Below, piece after piece: positions 16,377-25,720 of a DNA stretch of 64,000 nt. Position numbers and translations under genes: made by a program. Within the stretch, counting starts at the first letter, position 1. Every line of letters begins with the position of its first letter. Origin of the DNA: Bog-473 sp963838835 (GTDB taxonomy: Bacteria; Actinomycetota; Acidimicrobiia; Acidimicrobiales; RAAP-2); the NCBI GenBank assembly GCA_963838835.1, contig CAWITA010000018.1, positions 1-64,000 on the forward strand, read 5' to 3'. The notes under the pieces are model-generated. The model worked only from the letters and a program-made list of their open reading frames with translations. It had not been told where the DNA came from and did not search any database.

Positions 16377-17330
16377 ATGACGAAACCCACGCCTGACACA
16401 CTGCCGGCACTCGGCATATGTCTCGAGGAATACACGTATCCCTATCCCGTGGGTTTCTTCCCGGTCACCAGTGACCTGCAACCGCTAAAGATGGCCTATA
16501 TGGACGTGCCGCCAAGCACGGAATCTAACGGAATGACCACCATCTTGATGCACGGTAAGGCATTCGGTGGCTACTACTTCCTCAACGTCATTGAAGCTCT
16601 AAGTGCAGCTGGCTACCGCGTGGTGGCTCCGGATCAGTTCGGCTGGGGAAAGTCTCCAAAGCCGGACTTCCATTACAGCTTCCAGATGTTTGCTCATAAC
16701 ACCGTCGCCTTGCTGGACCATCTCGGCGTTAGCAAGGTCGCCGTCCTGGGTCACTCGACAGGCGGCATGACTGCCGTGCGTTTCACGCTCATGAACCCCG
16801 ATCGTGTTACGCATCTCGTTTTGGAAGATCCACTTGGGCTTGCGGACTATCGCATAGGCATTCCCGCGCAGACCGATGAAACCCTATACGAGCACGAGGT
16901 CAATTGGACCGATCCAAAAGTCATACGAGCCTATGTTTCCGGGTACTTCGTGCATCCCGACCCGAAGGTGTGCGAGCCCCTCGCTGACATCCTCGTTCGT
17001 GTCACGCTGAGTCCCAACTATCCGCAATGGGCACGGTCTGCGGCGCTCACCTTTCAAATGATCTATCAACAGCCGGTTAGGCACGAATACCAACTGATCG
17101 TGCCGCCGACTTTGCTAATTGTTGGCGCCGAGGACCACGTTGTTCCGCTCGGCCAATACGCAAAACCAGAGGAGCTAGCTCGGCTCGGCGACTTCAAGAC
17201 TCTTTCCGAGCAGGCTGTGAAGGACATCCCCAACGCCAAGCGAGTCGTGATCCCCGAATGTGGGCACATCCCACATCTCGAACAGCCTGAGCAGTTCCTG
17301 GCCGAGTTCCTGCCTTTCCTGGCCAGCTGA
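16377..17330 (+). CDS. Alpha/beta hydrolase
   Basis: A 317-aa soluble hydrolase. Seen are the oxyanion region ILMHGKAFGGYYF, the nucleophile elbow LGHSTGGMTAVRF (Ser in GHSTG), a catalytic Asp in LIVGAEDHVVPLG, and the final His in PECGHIPHLEQPEQF. This fits the epoxide hydrolase/haloperoxidase-like/lactonase group; Ser as nucleophile argues for an esterase or lactonase. ATG 16377 follows GGAGG by seven bases. The frame extends upstream through the STAS remnant but that part is unrelated. It stands alone between pseudogenes. Confidence 0.88.
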   Translation: MTKPTPDTLPALGICLEEYTYPYPVGFFPVTSDLQPLKMAYMDVPPSTESNGMTTILMHGKAFGGYYFLNVIEALSAAGYRVVAPDQFGWGKSPKPDFHYSFQMFAHNTVALLDHLGVSKVAVLGHSTGGMTAVRFTLMNPDRVTHLVLEDPLGLADYRIGIPAQTDETLYEHEVNWTDPKVIRAYVSGYFVHPDPKVCEPLADILVRVTLSPNYPQWARSAALTFQMIYQQPVRHEYQLIVPPTLLIVGAEDHVVPLGQYAKPEELARLGDFKTLSEQAVKDIPNAKRVVIPECGHIPHLEQPEQFLAEFLPFLAS

Positions 17331-17483
17331 CAATCAGCTGTGGTCCGGAGATCATCTCTCGATTCTTGGGTGTTGCCGACCTGTCGAGGAGATCACCGCC
17401 CAGTCGTTCTGCCACGACTTGACCCATACACGAAAGGACATTGAGGATGAACCCTGAGGCACCCGGACACCACGACGGCCCTG

Positions 17484-17885
17484 TTGAAATCGGTCCGCCC
17501 CCCTATTATCACCGGTCGGACTGAAACAGCAAGACGGTCTGAAAACGGGGCAGACCTCCTGGATTACCCCCGTCCTGGCGGCGACATCGTCGAGAGTGAG
17601 TACTTCCTCGTCGAGCATGCTCCGCTGCACGAATCCAGTGCAGGAACGGTCATTGTCGAGGCCAGGCGCCGTCTCTTCGACTCCGGTGAGATGACATCAA
17701 CTGAGAGCAGCGAGCTCGGTGGAATCCTCCACCGGCTCGTTCCAGCGGTGAAGGTCGTCACGGATGTCCAACGCGTCTACTTCTTTGCATTGATGGAGCG
17801 CGCCCCCCTCGACGAGCACGACGTCGACTCGGGACTTGGCCAGATCCATGGGACCGTCTCAGATCGGGTGTCCCGGAAGCGCTGA
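17484..17885 (+). pseudogene. HIT-like domain remnant lacking the His triad
   Basis: Residues about 25-115 follow the HIT fold order: GGDIVESEYFLVEHAPLHESS, GTVIVEARRRLFDSGEM, a long helix with GGILHRLVPAVKVV, and QRVYFFALMERAPL. The HxHxH nucleotide-hydrolysis motif that should follow is absent and the tail looks random. It is probably a degraded or frameshifted HIT protein; a distant functional relative cannot be ruled out. Confidence 0.4.
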
Positions 17886-18004
17886 CACATCGTGTCCCAG
17901 GAACTATGGAACCTCAGACCTGAAGGTGAAGGGACTCGAAACCTCGGCCTCTACGTTGCGAATGTGCAAGTCATGCCCTCCCAAGCCGTCGTCCGGACCC
18001 ATGC

Positions 18005-19390
18005 TCACAAAGAGTTCAGTTGTTGCTGCTGCTGTGCGGTCAGCTGGACGACGTTCTTGGGGTTGCAGTTCCAGATGGACTGCGTGGGATGGGTGAGCGC
18101 CTTGTCGTAGACGATCCCTTTGGCTGTCAACCTGAGCATGGCGAAACACGGAGAGGGCTGGGGGTTCTCGTTGGAGAGCGTCAATGTTGCAATGGGCGCC
18201 TGAATGCCTCCGGCGTCCCAGTTCTTTGTGGCCGCGGCGTGGTTCAGCACGCAGCTCACCGTGAGGCTGGCGCCGCAGGCCGAGGCCGACTTCGCCCACA
18301 GGAGCCACGCTTCTGCTCCCTCCTCGTCGTCGAAGTCGATGGGGTCGCCCTTGGCGTATTTGTGCATTGTGGTGACGAGCTCTTCGGTCGAGGGGTTCTT
18401 CGAGGCCATCGAGAGCGGCCACCACTGCGTCTCGACGTAGACCGGGGGCAGACTGGGGTTGGCGGCCACGGTTTGCTGCGTCTGGGAGTTGTCGAACTGT
18501 GTCCCCAATATGACGAAGGCGGGGTGGTAGGCGGCAGTCGTCATCGCCTGGGCGAAGGGAGTGAAGTTGGAATCGTCGGCGGGCCATAGCGCTTGGACCC
18601 CTTTGGTCTGGTAGTCCTCGACGTAGGGTGCCCAGTTCTCCACCGAAACCGGGGGCTCGAGGAAATCGATGACTTTCCAACCCTGCGCCTCGGCGCCGAA
18701 CTCGTCCTTCGTTTCGGGTTGGAGGACGGAGGGGGTGTCGCCCGCGCCCATGCCGGCCAGCTTGACCGCGTTCGGGTAGGCCTTGGCCAGCGCCCCGAAC
18801 CACCCCGAGGAAATCGAGTCCGTATTTGTGCCGCTCGGGTCGACCTGGTCGGTGGCCAGATCGGACGCGTTCGACACGACATAGCCGCTGATCTGTCCCA
18901 GCCCGCACTTCTCACGGATCGGGACGGATGGCTGGTCGAGGGCCATGCCGCCGCCGACCGCCATGAAGTCGCTCTGGCACGCCGCTGTCGCTTCCTGCGC
19001 TGCGTTGAACAGCGCGGCGTCTCGGTTATCGATCACGATCTTGCGCCCGTTGATGCCCCCCGCGGCGTTGCACCAGTCTGCGAACGCAGTGGCCTGCTGG
19101 ACGAACTCCGCCTCGAGTCCCGGAGTAATGGTGTTGGCGGCGTCGTTGAACTCGGCGATGTTGATGGTCTTGGAGCCCACACCGCGGACCGAGGAGGCAC
19201 CGCTGGATCCCGGTTCGCATATCTTGCCTACCCCGGGCCAGACGCCATTGGTGGTAACGCTCGACGACAACGTCCGACTCGCAGCGGCAGCAGTCGTCGA
19301 CGAGAGTGCGCCGGATGTCCCGGCGAAAATAATTGTCGCGATAGCCATCGGCAGCGCCGACTTTCGAAGCTTGATTAATCCCGAGAACAT
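18005..19390 (-). CDS. Periplasmic-type ABC substrate-binding protein
   Basis: A 461-aa secreted binding protein of the type-1 (branched-chain amino acid/aromatic) fold. The signal peptide runs from LRKSALPMAIATIIFAGTSGAL to an Ala-rich cleavage region. Mature landmarks are INIAEFNDAANTITPGL, AAGGINGRKIVIDNRD and a second-lobe AWLLWAKSASACG. It lacks a clear lipobox Cys. ATG 19390 follows GGGGAGGG; the frame continues upstream but without a better start. No permease or ATPase gene adjoins, so it is an orphan receptor. The ligand is unknown. Confidence 0.85.
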   Translation of the reverse strand: MFSGLIKLRKSALPMAIATIIFAGTSGALSSTTAAAASRTLSSSVTTNGVWPGVGKICEPGSSGASSVRGVGSKTINIAEFNDAANTITPGLEAEFVQQATAFADWCNAAGGINGRKIVIDNRDAALFNAAQEATAACQSDFMAVGGGMALDQPSVPIREKCGLGQISGYVVSNASDLATDQVDPSGTNTDSISSGWFGALAKAYPNAVKLAGMGAGDTPSVLQPETKDEFGAEAQGWKVIDFLEPPVSVENWAPYVEDYQTKGVQALWPADDSNFTPFAQAMTTAAYHPAFVILGTQFDNSQTQQTVAANPSLPPVYVETQWWPLSMASKNPSTEELVTTMHKYAKGDPIDFDDEEGAEAWLLWAKSASACGASLTVSCVLNHAAATKNWDAGGIQAPIATLTLSNENPQPSPCFAMLRLTAKGIVYDKALTHPTQSIWNCNPKNVVQLTAQQQQQLNSL

Positions 19391-19655
19391 CCTCACACCC
19401 TCCCCTTGTGATCGGATCTTCAACCATGGCCCCAATCGAAGCGGGGTGCCGCGCACAGGCTAGGCGGAACCGCACCGAAATGCATGGGAAGGGATCCTCA
19501 GCAGTTCGACCACGCCATACAGAGCCTTCTATGACCAGGGACATTTTGGGCGATCACTGGGGCGGGGTTTTCAGCACAGACCGCCTGAAGATCTTCGGCT
19601 GCTTGATCAAGGACCGCGACCGACTCGGTGTGCACCCCCAGCTTCTGGGTCAACG

Positions 19656-19862
19656 GTGGTCTTCGATTGCCGCCACCTCGAAGCGGTCCTCGCCGATTAC
19701 CTCGACCACTGCATCGGCCAGCGGCCCCACCGATCCCTCAACCAGCTCACCGCTACAGGCGATGGAAGCTCCCGCAAGTCGGCGACGTCGACTCAAGCAA
19801 GCTCCCGAGAACTGATCGCCTCGGCGGACTCATCCATGAATACCGACGGTCGCATGATCTGC
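19656..19862 (+). pseudogene. Integrase-core transposase C-terminal remnant
   Basis: One frame gives RHLEAVLADYLDHCIGQRPHRSLNQL, the last part of an rve-type transposase core. After a frameshift around 19780 another frame gives RTDRLGGLIHEYRRSH, the usual ending of the same family in actinobacteria (IS3/IS481-like). The rest of the gene is absent. A second scrap of the same type lies at 26341-26448. Confidence 0.6.
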
Positions 19863-19902
19863 TCGGATGGAGTATTCGGCACCCGCACGTTGGGGCTAGC
19901 CA

Positions 19903-20919
19903 TCAGTGCCCCTCGACGATGCTCATGGCGCTCTCGAGCAACAAGTCGGCCTGCTTACCGAAGAACTCGTGGACCGCCTTCTTCGATTCGCCGCGCAGGA
20001 ATTTGGCATGGCTGCCCTCCAAAACGATGGCCAGCTTCCAGCGGGCGAACACGTGATACCAATCGATCCCGCCAACGTCGCGGCCGGAACGTTCCGCGTA
20101 ACGCGCGATCAACAACGAGCTCGTCGGCATCTGCGACCGATCGAACCCGGGAGTCGACGCGACACCGAGGGGTATGGTCCCCTCCGGTCCGGGATGGAAA
20201 ATCATGGCCCAAGCGAGATCGATCAATGGGTCCCCGATGGATGCCATTTCCCAGTCGACCACCGCGAGCAACTGCGGCGGCGCATCCGGCGCGAAGAGCA
20301 CGTTGTCGAGTTTGTAGTCGCCGTGCGTAAGCGCACGTACCTGATCGACCGGCCGGTGATCGTCCAGCCATGATGCGACACGCGCGGCCGACGGAAGGGG
20401 GCGACCGTGGTACGAATCGAGCTGCGACATCCACCGGTCGACCTGCCGTGCGAGGTAGGGGCCGGAACGGGCGAGGTCGCCCAGCCCGCGCTGCAGCCAA
20501 TCCACCGCGTGAATCGCCACGAGTGCGTCGACCAGTTGATCGAGCGCCTGCGACTGCTCGTGCGGGTTCGCTGTCCAGGCCGATGGGATCTCGGCGCGAA
20601 CCGGCACACCGTCGATGCGTGCCATGACGTAGAAAGGCGCGCCGAAGACATCTGGATCGTCGCACGCCAAGACCGGCCGGGCGATCGAGACAGCCTCGTC
20701 CTTGATCGCATCGAGGATACGGAACTCGCGCAGGACGTCATGAGCCGTCGCCGAACTGGCGTGCCTCGGGGCGCGCCGCAAGACCCACCGCTCCCTCCCC
20801 CGCCGCAGGGCGAAGATGTCACAGGATCCACCCCCGACCATCGCCTCGACCTCGATGGCGCTCGAATCACCAAGCCAACCGTCGAGAAAGTCTCGCAACA
20901 TGTCGACTGATTCGGTCAT
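19903..20919 (-). CDS. APH-type phosphotransferase (ACAD10/11 or LvaA-like kinase)
   Basis: A 338-aa kinase of the aminoglycoside-phosphotransferase fold. Seen are an ATP-clamp region (VEAMVGGGSCDIFAL, VLRRAP), the Brenner-type catalytic loop LTHGDYKLDNVLF, and the metal motif VVDWEMASIGDP. Together with an acyl-CoA dehydrogenase this type phosphorylates 4-hydroxyacyl-CoAs in levulinate catabolism (lva genes) and in animal ACAD10/11; antibiotic resistance is much less likely. Its ATG overlaps the stop of the HAD gene (ATGA), and the dehydrogenase gene lies just upstream in the same operon. The role is inferred from context. Confidence 0.85.
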   Translation of the reverse strand: MTESVDMLRDFLDGWLGDSSAIEVEAMVGGGSCDIFALRRGRERWVLRRAPRHASSATAHDVLREFRILDAIKDEAVSIARPVLACDDPDVFGAPFYVMARIDGVPVRAEIPSAWTANPHEQSQALDQLVDALVAIHAVDWLQRGLGDLARSGPYLARQVDRWMSQLDSYHGRPLPSAARVASWLDDHRPVDQVRALTHGDYKLDNVLFAPDAPPQLLAVVDWEMASIGDPLIDLAWAMIFHPGPEGTIPLGVASTPGFDRSQMPTSSLLIARYAERSGRDVGGIDWYHVFARWKLAIVLEGSHAKFLRGESKKAVHEFFGKQADLLLESAMSIVEGH

Positions 20920-21686
20920 CCGACCAATTCCTGCTCGACGATCTCAACTACCTGCCCGAGGCGCTCGATGACGAAGTCGGGGGAGCAATCCTCGGTTCCG
21001 GGCTTGGCGTCGGCGACGAGAAGCGCCGTCAACATCCCCATCGCCTGAGGTCCACTGACGTCGTGCGCCGGACTGTCACCGACGAAAAGCACCTGTGCCG
21101 CCGTGCAGCGTGCCTTCTCAAGCGCGCACTCGTATATGCCAGGATCTGGTTTGCACGACCGTGCCGATTCCGAACTCGTGCAAGCGTTGATCTCGGACTC
21201 CAACCCCAGACGCCGGACAAGCTCTTCAAGTTGCTCTTCATCGATATTCGAGACAATCTGGACATGCAGACCACGCTCCCGAAGGCCGCGCAAGCAATCG
21301 AGACAGTCGGCTCGCAACTCGGCGGAATCGATCGTCGCTTCGTACTGGCGATCGACCGCGTTGCGGACCTGCTCGTGGTCCAATTCCCGGCCGAAAGTTC
21401 GCGCCATCTCGAGAAACGCCTGGCCGAAGAGCTCGCGGTGGAGATAGTAGGGACGCGATGCCACCGATCGGTAAGCGACTCCCAACCCCTCGCGATAACT
21501 CGCCCGCAGTTCGTCGTCGGGCACCTTCACCCCGATGGTGTCGCCCACGAACCGCAACTGGCGGAGGTGCACGTCACGCAGCATTCGACTGCTGAACAGC
21601 GTGTCGGCGAAATCGAAGAAGACCGCGTGAATCGGCTCCCGGCCGAACCACGCACCGGCGTGACGGGAGACGGACTCCCTTGTCAT
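20916..21686 (-). CDS. HAD-superfamily hydrolase
   Basis: A 256-aa haloacid-dehalogenase-type phosphatase. Motif I is VFFDFADTLF (DxxD-like, with Asp as nucleophile), motif II is VQIVSNIDEEQL, and motifs III-IV appear in SCKPDPGIYECAL and VLFVGDSPAHDVSGPQAMG. A helical cap lies between. It sits between an acyl-CoA dehydrogenase and an APH-type kinase. In animal ACAD10 the same three domains are fused in one protein, which suggests a role in the kinase/dephosphorylation chemistry of hydroxyacyl-CoAs. That role is inference. Confidence 0.85.
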   Translation of the reverse strand: MTRESVSRHAGAWFGREPIHAVFFDFADTLFSSRMLRDVHLRQLRFVGDTIGVKVPDDELRASYREGLGVAYRSVASRPYYLHRELFGQAFLEMARTFGRELDHEQVRNAVDRQYEATIDSAELRADCLDCLRGLRERGLHVQIVSNIDEEQLEELVRRLGLESEINACTSSESARSCKPDPGIYECALEKARCTAAQVLFVGDSPAHDVSGPQAMGMLTALLVADAKPGTEDCSPDFVIERLGQVVEIVEQELVG

Positions 21687-21818
21687 GGAGTGCCCCCTGC
21701 CATCTCGGCGACTGCTACGCCGGCTTGCATCACCAGCGTCGCTCTGGGATCACGATCCCTCCGGACTGACACGCACGTTTCGGTCAGCTCGGGCACGGAT
21801 CTTCTGCGTTCTGTGCGG

Positions 21819-23114
21819 TCATGGCAGGCCCACCTCGGCGCGCAGCGATTCCCACTTCTTCTCGGCCGCTGGGCGACGGCTGGGGATGTGCTCTGTCGGC
21901 CATCCCTCAACCGGTGTGTAGCCCTTCAGAACCGTGCGCGCGAGCACCGACTTGTGTAGCTCGTCAGGCCCGTCACCAATTGGCCCGAACCTCGTCGAGC
22001 GGTACCACTCCTCCACCGGGAGATCGCTCGAGTACCCGAGCGCGCCGCAGACCTGGATCGTCCGGTCGAGCACCGCCAGCACCACCTTCGACACATGAGC
22101 CTTGACCATTCCCAGGTCCGCTCTCACCGCGCTGGCCCCGTGCTTGTCCATCTTCCAAGCGGTCTGGAAGGTGAGCAGCCGAGCTGCCTGGATCTCGGTA
22201 TGGGACAAGGCGATGTAGTCCTGGACCATCTGGTGCTGCGCGAGTAACTTGCCATGCGACCTTCGCGACACGGCACGTTCGCACATGATGTCGAGCGATC
22301 GCTGCGCTTGACCGAGCCAACGCATGGCGTGGTGGATACGGCCCCCGCCGAGACGCTGTTGCGCCAGGACGAACCCATCGCCTGGCGCACCAATCAAATG
22401 GTCGGCAGGAACACGGCAGCCCCGAAACACGAGCTCGGCATGGTTCCCGATCTGACCGAATTCGACGTCGGGGTGGGCCATCGTCCCGATGTCGCGCACG
22501 ATTTCCATGCCCGGCGTTCCGGTGGGAACCACGAGAATCGACGCGTGCCTGTGCGGCCGCCCTTCGGGGTTCGTCTCGGCGAGCACCAGGACGATGTCGG
22601 CGACTGACGCGTTCGTGATGAACCACTTATGACCCTCGATCACCCATTCATCGCCGTCCTTCGTTGCTGTCGTTCCGAGAACGGTCGGGTCGGAACCCGC
22701 GAGAAAGGGCTCTGTCAGTGCGAACACGCTCGAGATCTCGCCCCGGAGATTGGGCCAGAGCCAGCGATCCTTCTGGGCGTTCGTCGCACCGTGAGCGAGC
22801 AGCTCCATGTTTCCACTGTCGGGTGCTTGGACCCCGAAGATCGTCATCGACATCATGCAGCGTCCGATGATCTCCGACATCAGGGCGAGCTTCAGCTGTC
22901 CCAGTCCTGGGCCGCCGAGGCTCGGATCGAGAAATGCTCCCCACAGGCCGCGCTCCTTGACTTTGGCCTGAAGGTGCGCCTTCACCATGGCCCATTCTTC
23001 AGCCGGAAGGTCCCGCATAATGGGTTCGAGCGGGATCAGCTCGGTGTCGATGAATGAGCGCATCCACTGCAACTGCTCGTCGAACTCGGGTTCAGTCTCG
23101 AAATCCCAGGCCAC
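21819..23114 (-). CDS. Acyl-CoA dehydrogenase (ACAD10/11-like)
   Basis: A 431-aa FAD enzyme, slightly longer than classic acyl-CoA dehydrogenases, as usual for the ACAD11 group. Seen are the N-terminal AFLDPSLGGPGLGQLKLALM, the FAD-binding FALTEPFLAGSDPT, GHKWFITNASVADIVLVL, and the C-terminal VCGALGYSSDLPVEEWYRSTRFGPIGDGPDE. It probably acts on a 4-hydroxyacyl-CoA or its phospho form together with the downstream HAD and APH-type proteins. One base separates it from the upstream SDR stop, so it is clearly in the operon. Confidence 0.9.
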   Translation of the reverse strand: MAWDFETEPEFDEQLQWMRSFIDTELIPLEPIMRDLPAEEWAMVKAHLQAKVKERGLWGAFLDPSLGGPGLGQLKLALMSEIIGRCMMSMTIFGVQAPDSGNMELLAHGATNAQKDRWLWPNLRGEISSVFALTEPFLAGSDPTVLGTTATKDGDEWVIEGHKWFITNASVADIVLVLAETNPEGRPHRHASILVVPTGTPGMEIVRDIGTMAHPDVEFGQIGNHAELVFRGCRVPADHLIGAPGDGFVLAQQRLGGGRIHHAMRWLGQAQRSLDIMCERAVSRRSHGKLLAQHQMVQDYIALSHTEIQAARLLTFQTAWKMDKHGASAVRADLGMVKAHVSKVVLAVLDRTIQVCGALGYSSDLPVEEWYRSTRFGPIGDGPDELHKSVLARTVLKGYTPVEGWPTEHIPSRRPAAEKKWESLRAEVGLP

Positions 23115-23115
23115 G

Positions 23116-23976
23116 TCAGCCTCCTTCGCCTGGGAAGCCCTCGAGTATGCCGGCGAAGCGGGCCTCGACCGTCGGAGCTTCGCCGGGGTGAGTAATGATC
23201 CAGAATTCCCCGTTGCGAATGGCTTCGAGGACGCGGCCAGCGACCTGTGCGGGCGTCAAACCGGTCGGCCCTGTGAAGCCCTCGCGGATCATGAGGCGCA
23301 CCGACTCAGCCATCTCCGTGCGGTGCTCGACACCCAACGCGGCCGGCCGCCCTCGTTCGGACTCCATCACCTTGGTATCGACCGAGCTCGGACAGAGGAC
23401 ACTCACGCCAATCGGTATCTGGTCGATCGCCAGCTCTTGAGCCAGGGTCTCGGAGATCGACACCACCGCCACCTTGGTGGCGCAGTATGGCCCTATGAAG
23501 GCGACGCCGCTGAGAAGTCCCGCTATCGAAGCGGTATTGACAATATGCGCGGGAGTGCCTTGGTCGCGCATGATCGGTACAAAGGTGTGCACCCCGTGCA
23601 CAACGCCCCAGAAGTTGACGCCCACCACCCATCGCCAATCGTCGAGGGTCTGGTCGCTGATCAGGTTGAACGTGGAGACGCCGGCGTTGTTGCACAGCAC
23701 GTCGACGCGCCCGAACCGTTCCAGCGTCGTCGCTGCGAGCCGATCGACTGCAGCGGCATCGGACACATCCACCTTGACGGCGAGAGCGACGCCGCCCCAG
23801 GTCTGGATACCCTGCGACACGACCTCCGCCTCGCCCTCGTCGAGGTCGGCGACGACGACGGCTGACCCCGCTGCCGCAAACGCCTCGGCGAGTGCGCGTC
23901 CAATACCGCTGGCGGCTCCGGTGATCACTGCCACCGTGCCAGGGCCGATCACGACGTTGTCCTGCCTCTCGGTCAT
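23116..23976 (-). CDS. Short-chain dehydrogenase/reductase
   Basis: A classical SDR of 286 aa. TGAASGIGRALAEAFA is the NAD(P) loop, VVVADLDEGEAE has an acidic end to strand 2 that favours NAD(H), and NNAG and YCATKVAVV (catalytic Tyr-Lys) follow. The open frame starts at 24003, but ATG 23976 has GGAGAG before it and gives the usual N-terminus. The tail (EFWIITHPGEAPTVEARF) is typical of fatty-acid/steroid-cluster SDRs. Part of the 19.9-25.7 kb operon; it likely oxidises a hydroxyacyl intermediate. Confidence 0.88.
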   Translation of the reverse strand: MTERQDNVVIGPGTVAVITGAASGIGRALAEAFAAAGSAVVVADLDEGEAEVVSQGIQTWGGVALAVKVDVSDAAAVDRLAATTLERFGRVDVLCNNAGVSTFNLISDQTLDDWRWVVGVNFWGVVHGVHTFVPIMRDQGTPAHIVNTASIAGLLSGVAFIGPYCATKVAVVSISETLAQELAIDQIPIGVSVLCPSSVDTKVMESERGRPAALGVEHRTEMAESVRLMIREGFTGPTGLTPAQVAGRVLEAIRNGEFWIITHPGEAPTVEARFAGILEGFPGEGG

Positions 23977-23999
23977 GTCTCGCTCTCCCCGTGTGTTTC

Positions 24000-24746
24000 T
24001 CAACCGCCGTCGAGCATGATGAGCTCACCGGTCAGGTAGGACGATGCGTCGCTGGCGAGGTACAGCGCCGTCCCTACGATCTCTCTGGCGGAGGCGATTC
24101 GACCCAGGGCGACCTTCGACGCCATCTGCGCCTGCGCCTCCTCCGACGGCAGAGATGCGTGGAGGCTGTCGGTGTGGAACGTTCCGCACACAATCGAGTT
24201 GACCCGGATGCCGCGCGACCCGAACTCCTGCGCCGCCGCTTTCGTCAGCACGTTCAAACCGGCCTTCGCAGCGGCGTAGACGACGGTGAACGGCGAAGGG
24301 TACATGGACGCCTTGGAGCTGATGTTGACGACCGATCCGCCTGGGGGCATGTGATCGGCGCTGAGCGCCATGAGCCGGAGCGGACCCTTGAGATTGACTG
24401 CGATCGTCTTGTCGAACAGGTCGGAGGTGACGGCGAGCAGCGACGGCGGGACAGGCGCGATTCCGGCGTTGTTGACGAGCACGTCGATGCACCCGAACTC
24501 CGCGACGGTGACGTCGACGAGCGCTTCGCACTGCTCCCAATCACCGACATGGCAACTCACCGCCAGGGCACGCCGGCCAATCCCCCGCACCTCCTCGGCC
24601 ACGGTCTCACAGGGCCCGAGCTTGCGGCTGACCACGACGACGTCCGCGCCCGCCTCGGCAAACCCGAGCGCCATCTCGCGACCGAGACCCTTGCTGCCGC
24701 CGGTCACGATCACGACCTTCCCGGTCGCGTCGAGACTCGGGATCAC
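24000..24746 (-). CDS. Short-chain dehydrogenase/reductase (FabG-like)
   Basis: A 248-aa classical SDR. TGGSKGLGREMALGFAEAG binds the cofactor, VVVVSRK (Arg after strand 2) hints at NADP(H), and NNAG, a serine region NISSKASMYPS and YAAAKAGLNVL complete the active site. The ending SDASSYLTGELIMLDGG is the family signature. Its start overlaps the stop of the upstream MDR gene (ATGA), and a second SDR lies 23 bases downstream. Probably a 3-oxoacyl or hydroxyacyl reductase of the operon. Confidence 0.9.
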   Translation of the reverse strand: MIPSLDATGKVVIVTGGSKGLGREMALGFAEAGADVVVVSRKLGPCETVAEEVRGIGRRALAVSCHVGDWEQCEALVDVTVAEFGCIDVLVNNAGIAPVPPSLLAVTSDLFDKTIAVNLKGPLRLMALSADHMPPGGSVVNISSKASMYPSPFTVVYAAAKAGLNVLTKAAAQEFGSRGIRVNSIVCGTFHTDSLHASLPSEEAQAQMASKVALGRIASAREIVGTALYLASDASSYLTGELIMLDGG

Positions 24747-25720
24747 GGCACCATCACGAGCTTGCCGACCACTCGACGGTCAGCTATGCGTTGAAGCGCT
24801 CCGGGCAGCTCATCGAACGAGACTTCGGCCGTCACCGCATTTGTCAACTGACCCCTGCTGACGAGGCGGGAGAGGTTCGCGTGAATGTCGTCGAGCTCAT
24901 GGCGGGGATAACCACCTGCAAAGACGCCGACGAGCGACGTGTTGGTGACGACGAGGTCGAGAGTCGCAAGCTTCGGCCATTGACCGCTGGCGAAACCGAC
25001 GGCGAGCAGTCGCCCGTGCCGGGAAAGTGCCGCGGCGGCGTCCTCGGCGAGGGAGCCGCCGACGGGGTCGAAGATCAGGTCAACCCCTCGTCCGCCCGTG
25101 ATCTTCCGGAGTGCCGGAGCCACTGGACCCTCGGTGTGGTTGATCGTTTCGTCGGCCCCGAGCTTGCGGCAGAACGACGCTCGTGCTTCATCGCTCACCA
25201 CGGCAACCACCTGGGCTCCGAGCGCCCGTCCTAACTGAACGGCGGCGATTCCGCTCCCACCCGCGGCTCCCAGCACGGCCAGCCACTCTCCTCGAGCGAC
25301 GCCACCTCGATCGACCAGACCGATCCAGCCGGTGAGGTGCGGGATCCAGAACCCGGCCGCCTCGCGGTCGGTGAGACCGTCGGGTACGGCGAAGGCCGAA
25401 TCAACTGGGACCAGGCACTCTTCGGCGAACGAACCGAACCCCTCGGTGAAGGCGGTCACGCACATGATGCGGGCGCCGATTGGGAGGTCGACTCCGTAAC
25501 CGGTGGCGGTGATCGTACCTGTCGCCTCCTGGCCCGAGGTGAACGGCAGCGGTGGAGTCAGGGGGTAGGTGCCACGGCACATCAACACGTCAGGTAGCCC
25601 GATCCCGGCGGCCTCGATACGGATTCGGACCTGCCCGGGTTCCGGTTGCGGAGGCTCCAGCTCGACTAGGTGCAATACGTCGATGGGCTCTCCGGCGCTT
25701 TGTACCTGCCATGCGCGCAT
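24743..25720 (-). CDS. MDR-family NADPH:quinone/enoyl reductase-like protein
   Basis: A 325-aa zinc-independent medium-chain dehydrogenase/reductase. Visible are RIRIEAAGIGLPDVLMCRG, a GQEATGTI loop, LGAAGGSGIAAVQLGRALGAQVVAV (AAGGSG cofactor loop), LIFDPVGG, and the final RRVVGKLVMVP. I start at ATG 25720 (MRAWQV); the frame is open to 25834 but the extra residues are not family-like. It is first in the minus-strand operon with the two SDRs and the ACAD10-like genes. It may reduce an enoyl-CoA or a quinone. Confidence 0.87.
   Translation of the reverse strand: MRAWQVQSAGEPIDVLHLVELEPPQPEPGQVRIRIEAAGIGLPDVLMCRGTYPLTPPLPFTSGQEATGTITATGYGVDLPIGARIMCVTAFTEGFGSFAEECLVPVDSAFAVPDGLTDREAAGFWIPHLTGWIGLVDRGGVARGEWLAVLGAAGGSGIAAVQLGRALGAQVVAVVSDEARASFCRKLGADETINHTEGPVAPALRKITGGRGVDLIFDPVGGSLAEDAAAALSRHGRLLAVGFASGQWPKLATLDLVVTNTSLVGVFAGGYPRHELDDIHANLSRLVSRGQLTNAVTAEVSFDELPGALQRIADRRVVGKLVMVP

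Noticed and set aside
19903..20919. Aminoglycoside resistance gene
   Set aside because: The fold is shared, but the operon context (acyl-CoA dehydrogenase, HAD, SDRs) fits the ACAD10/11 or LvaA-type kinase and there is no other resistance trait.
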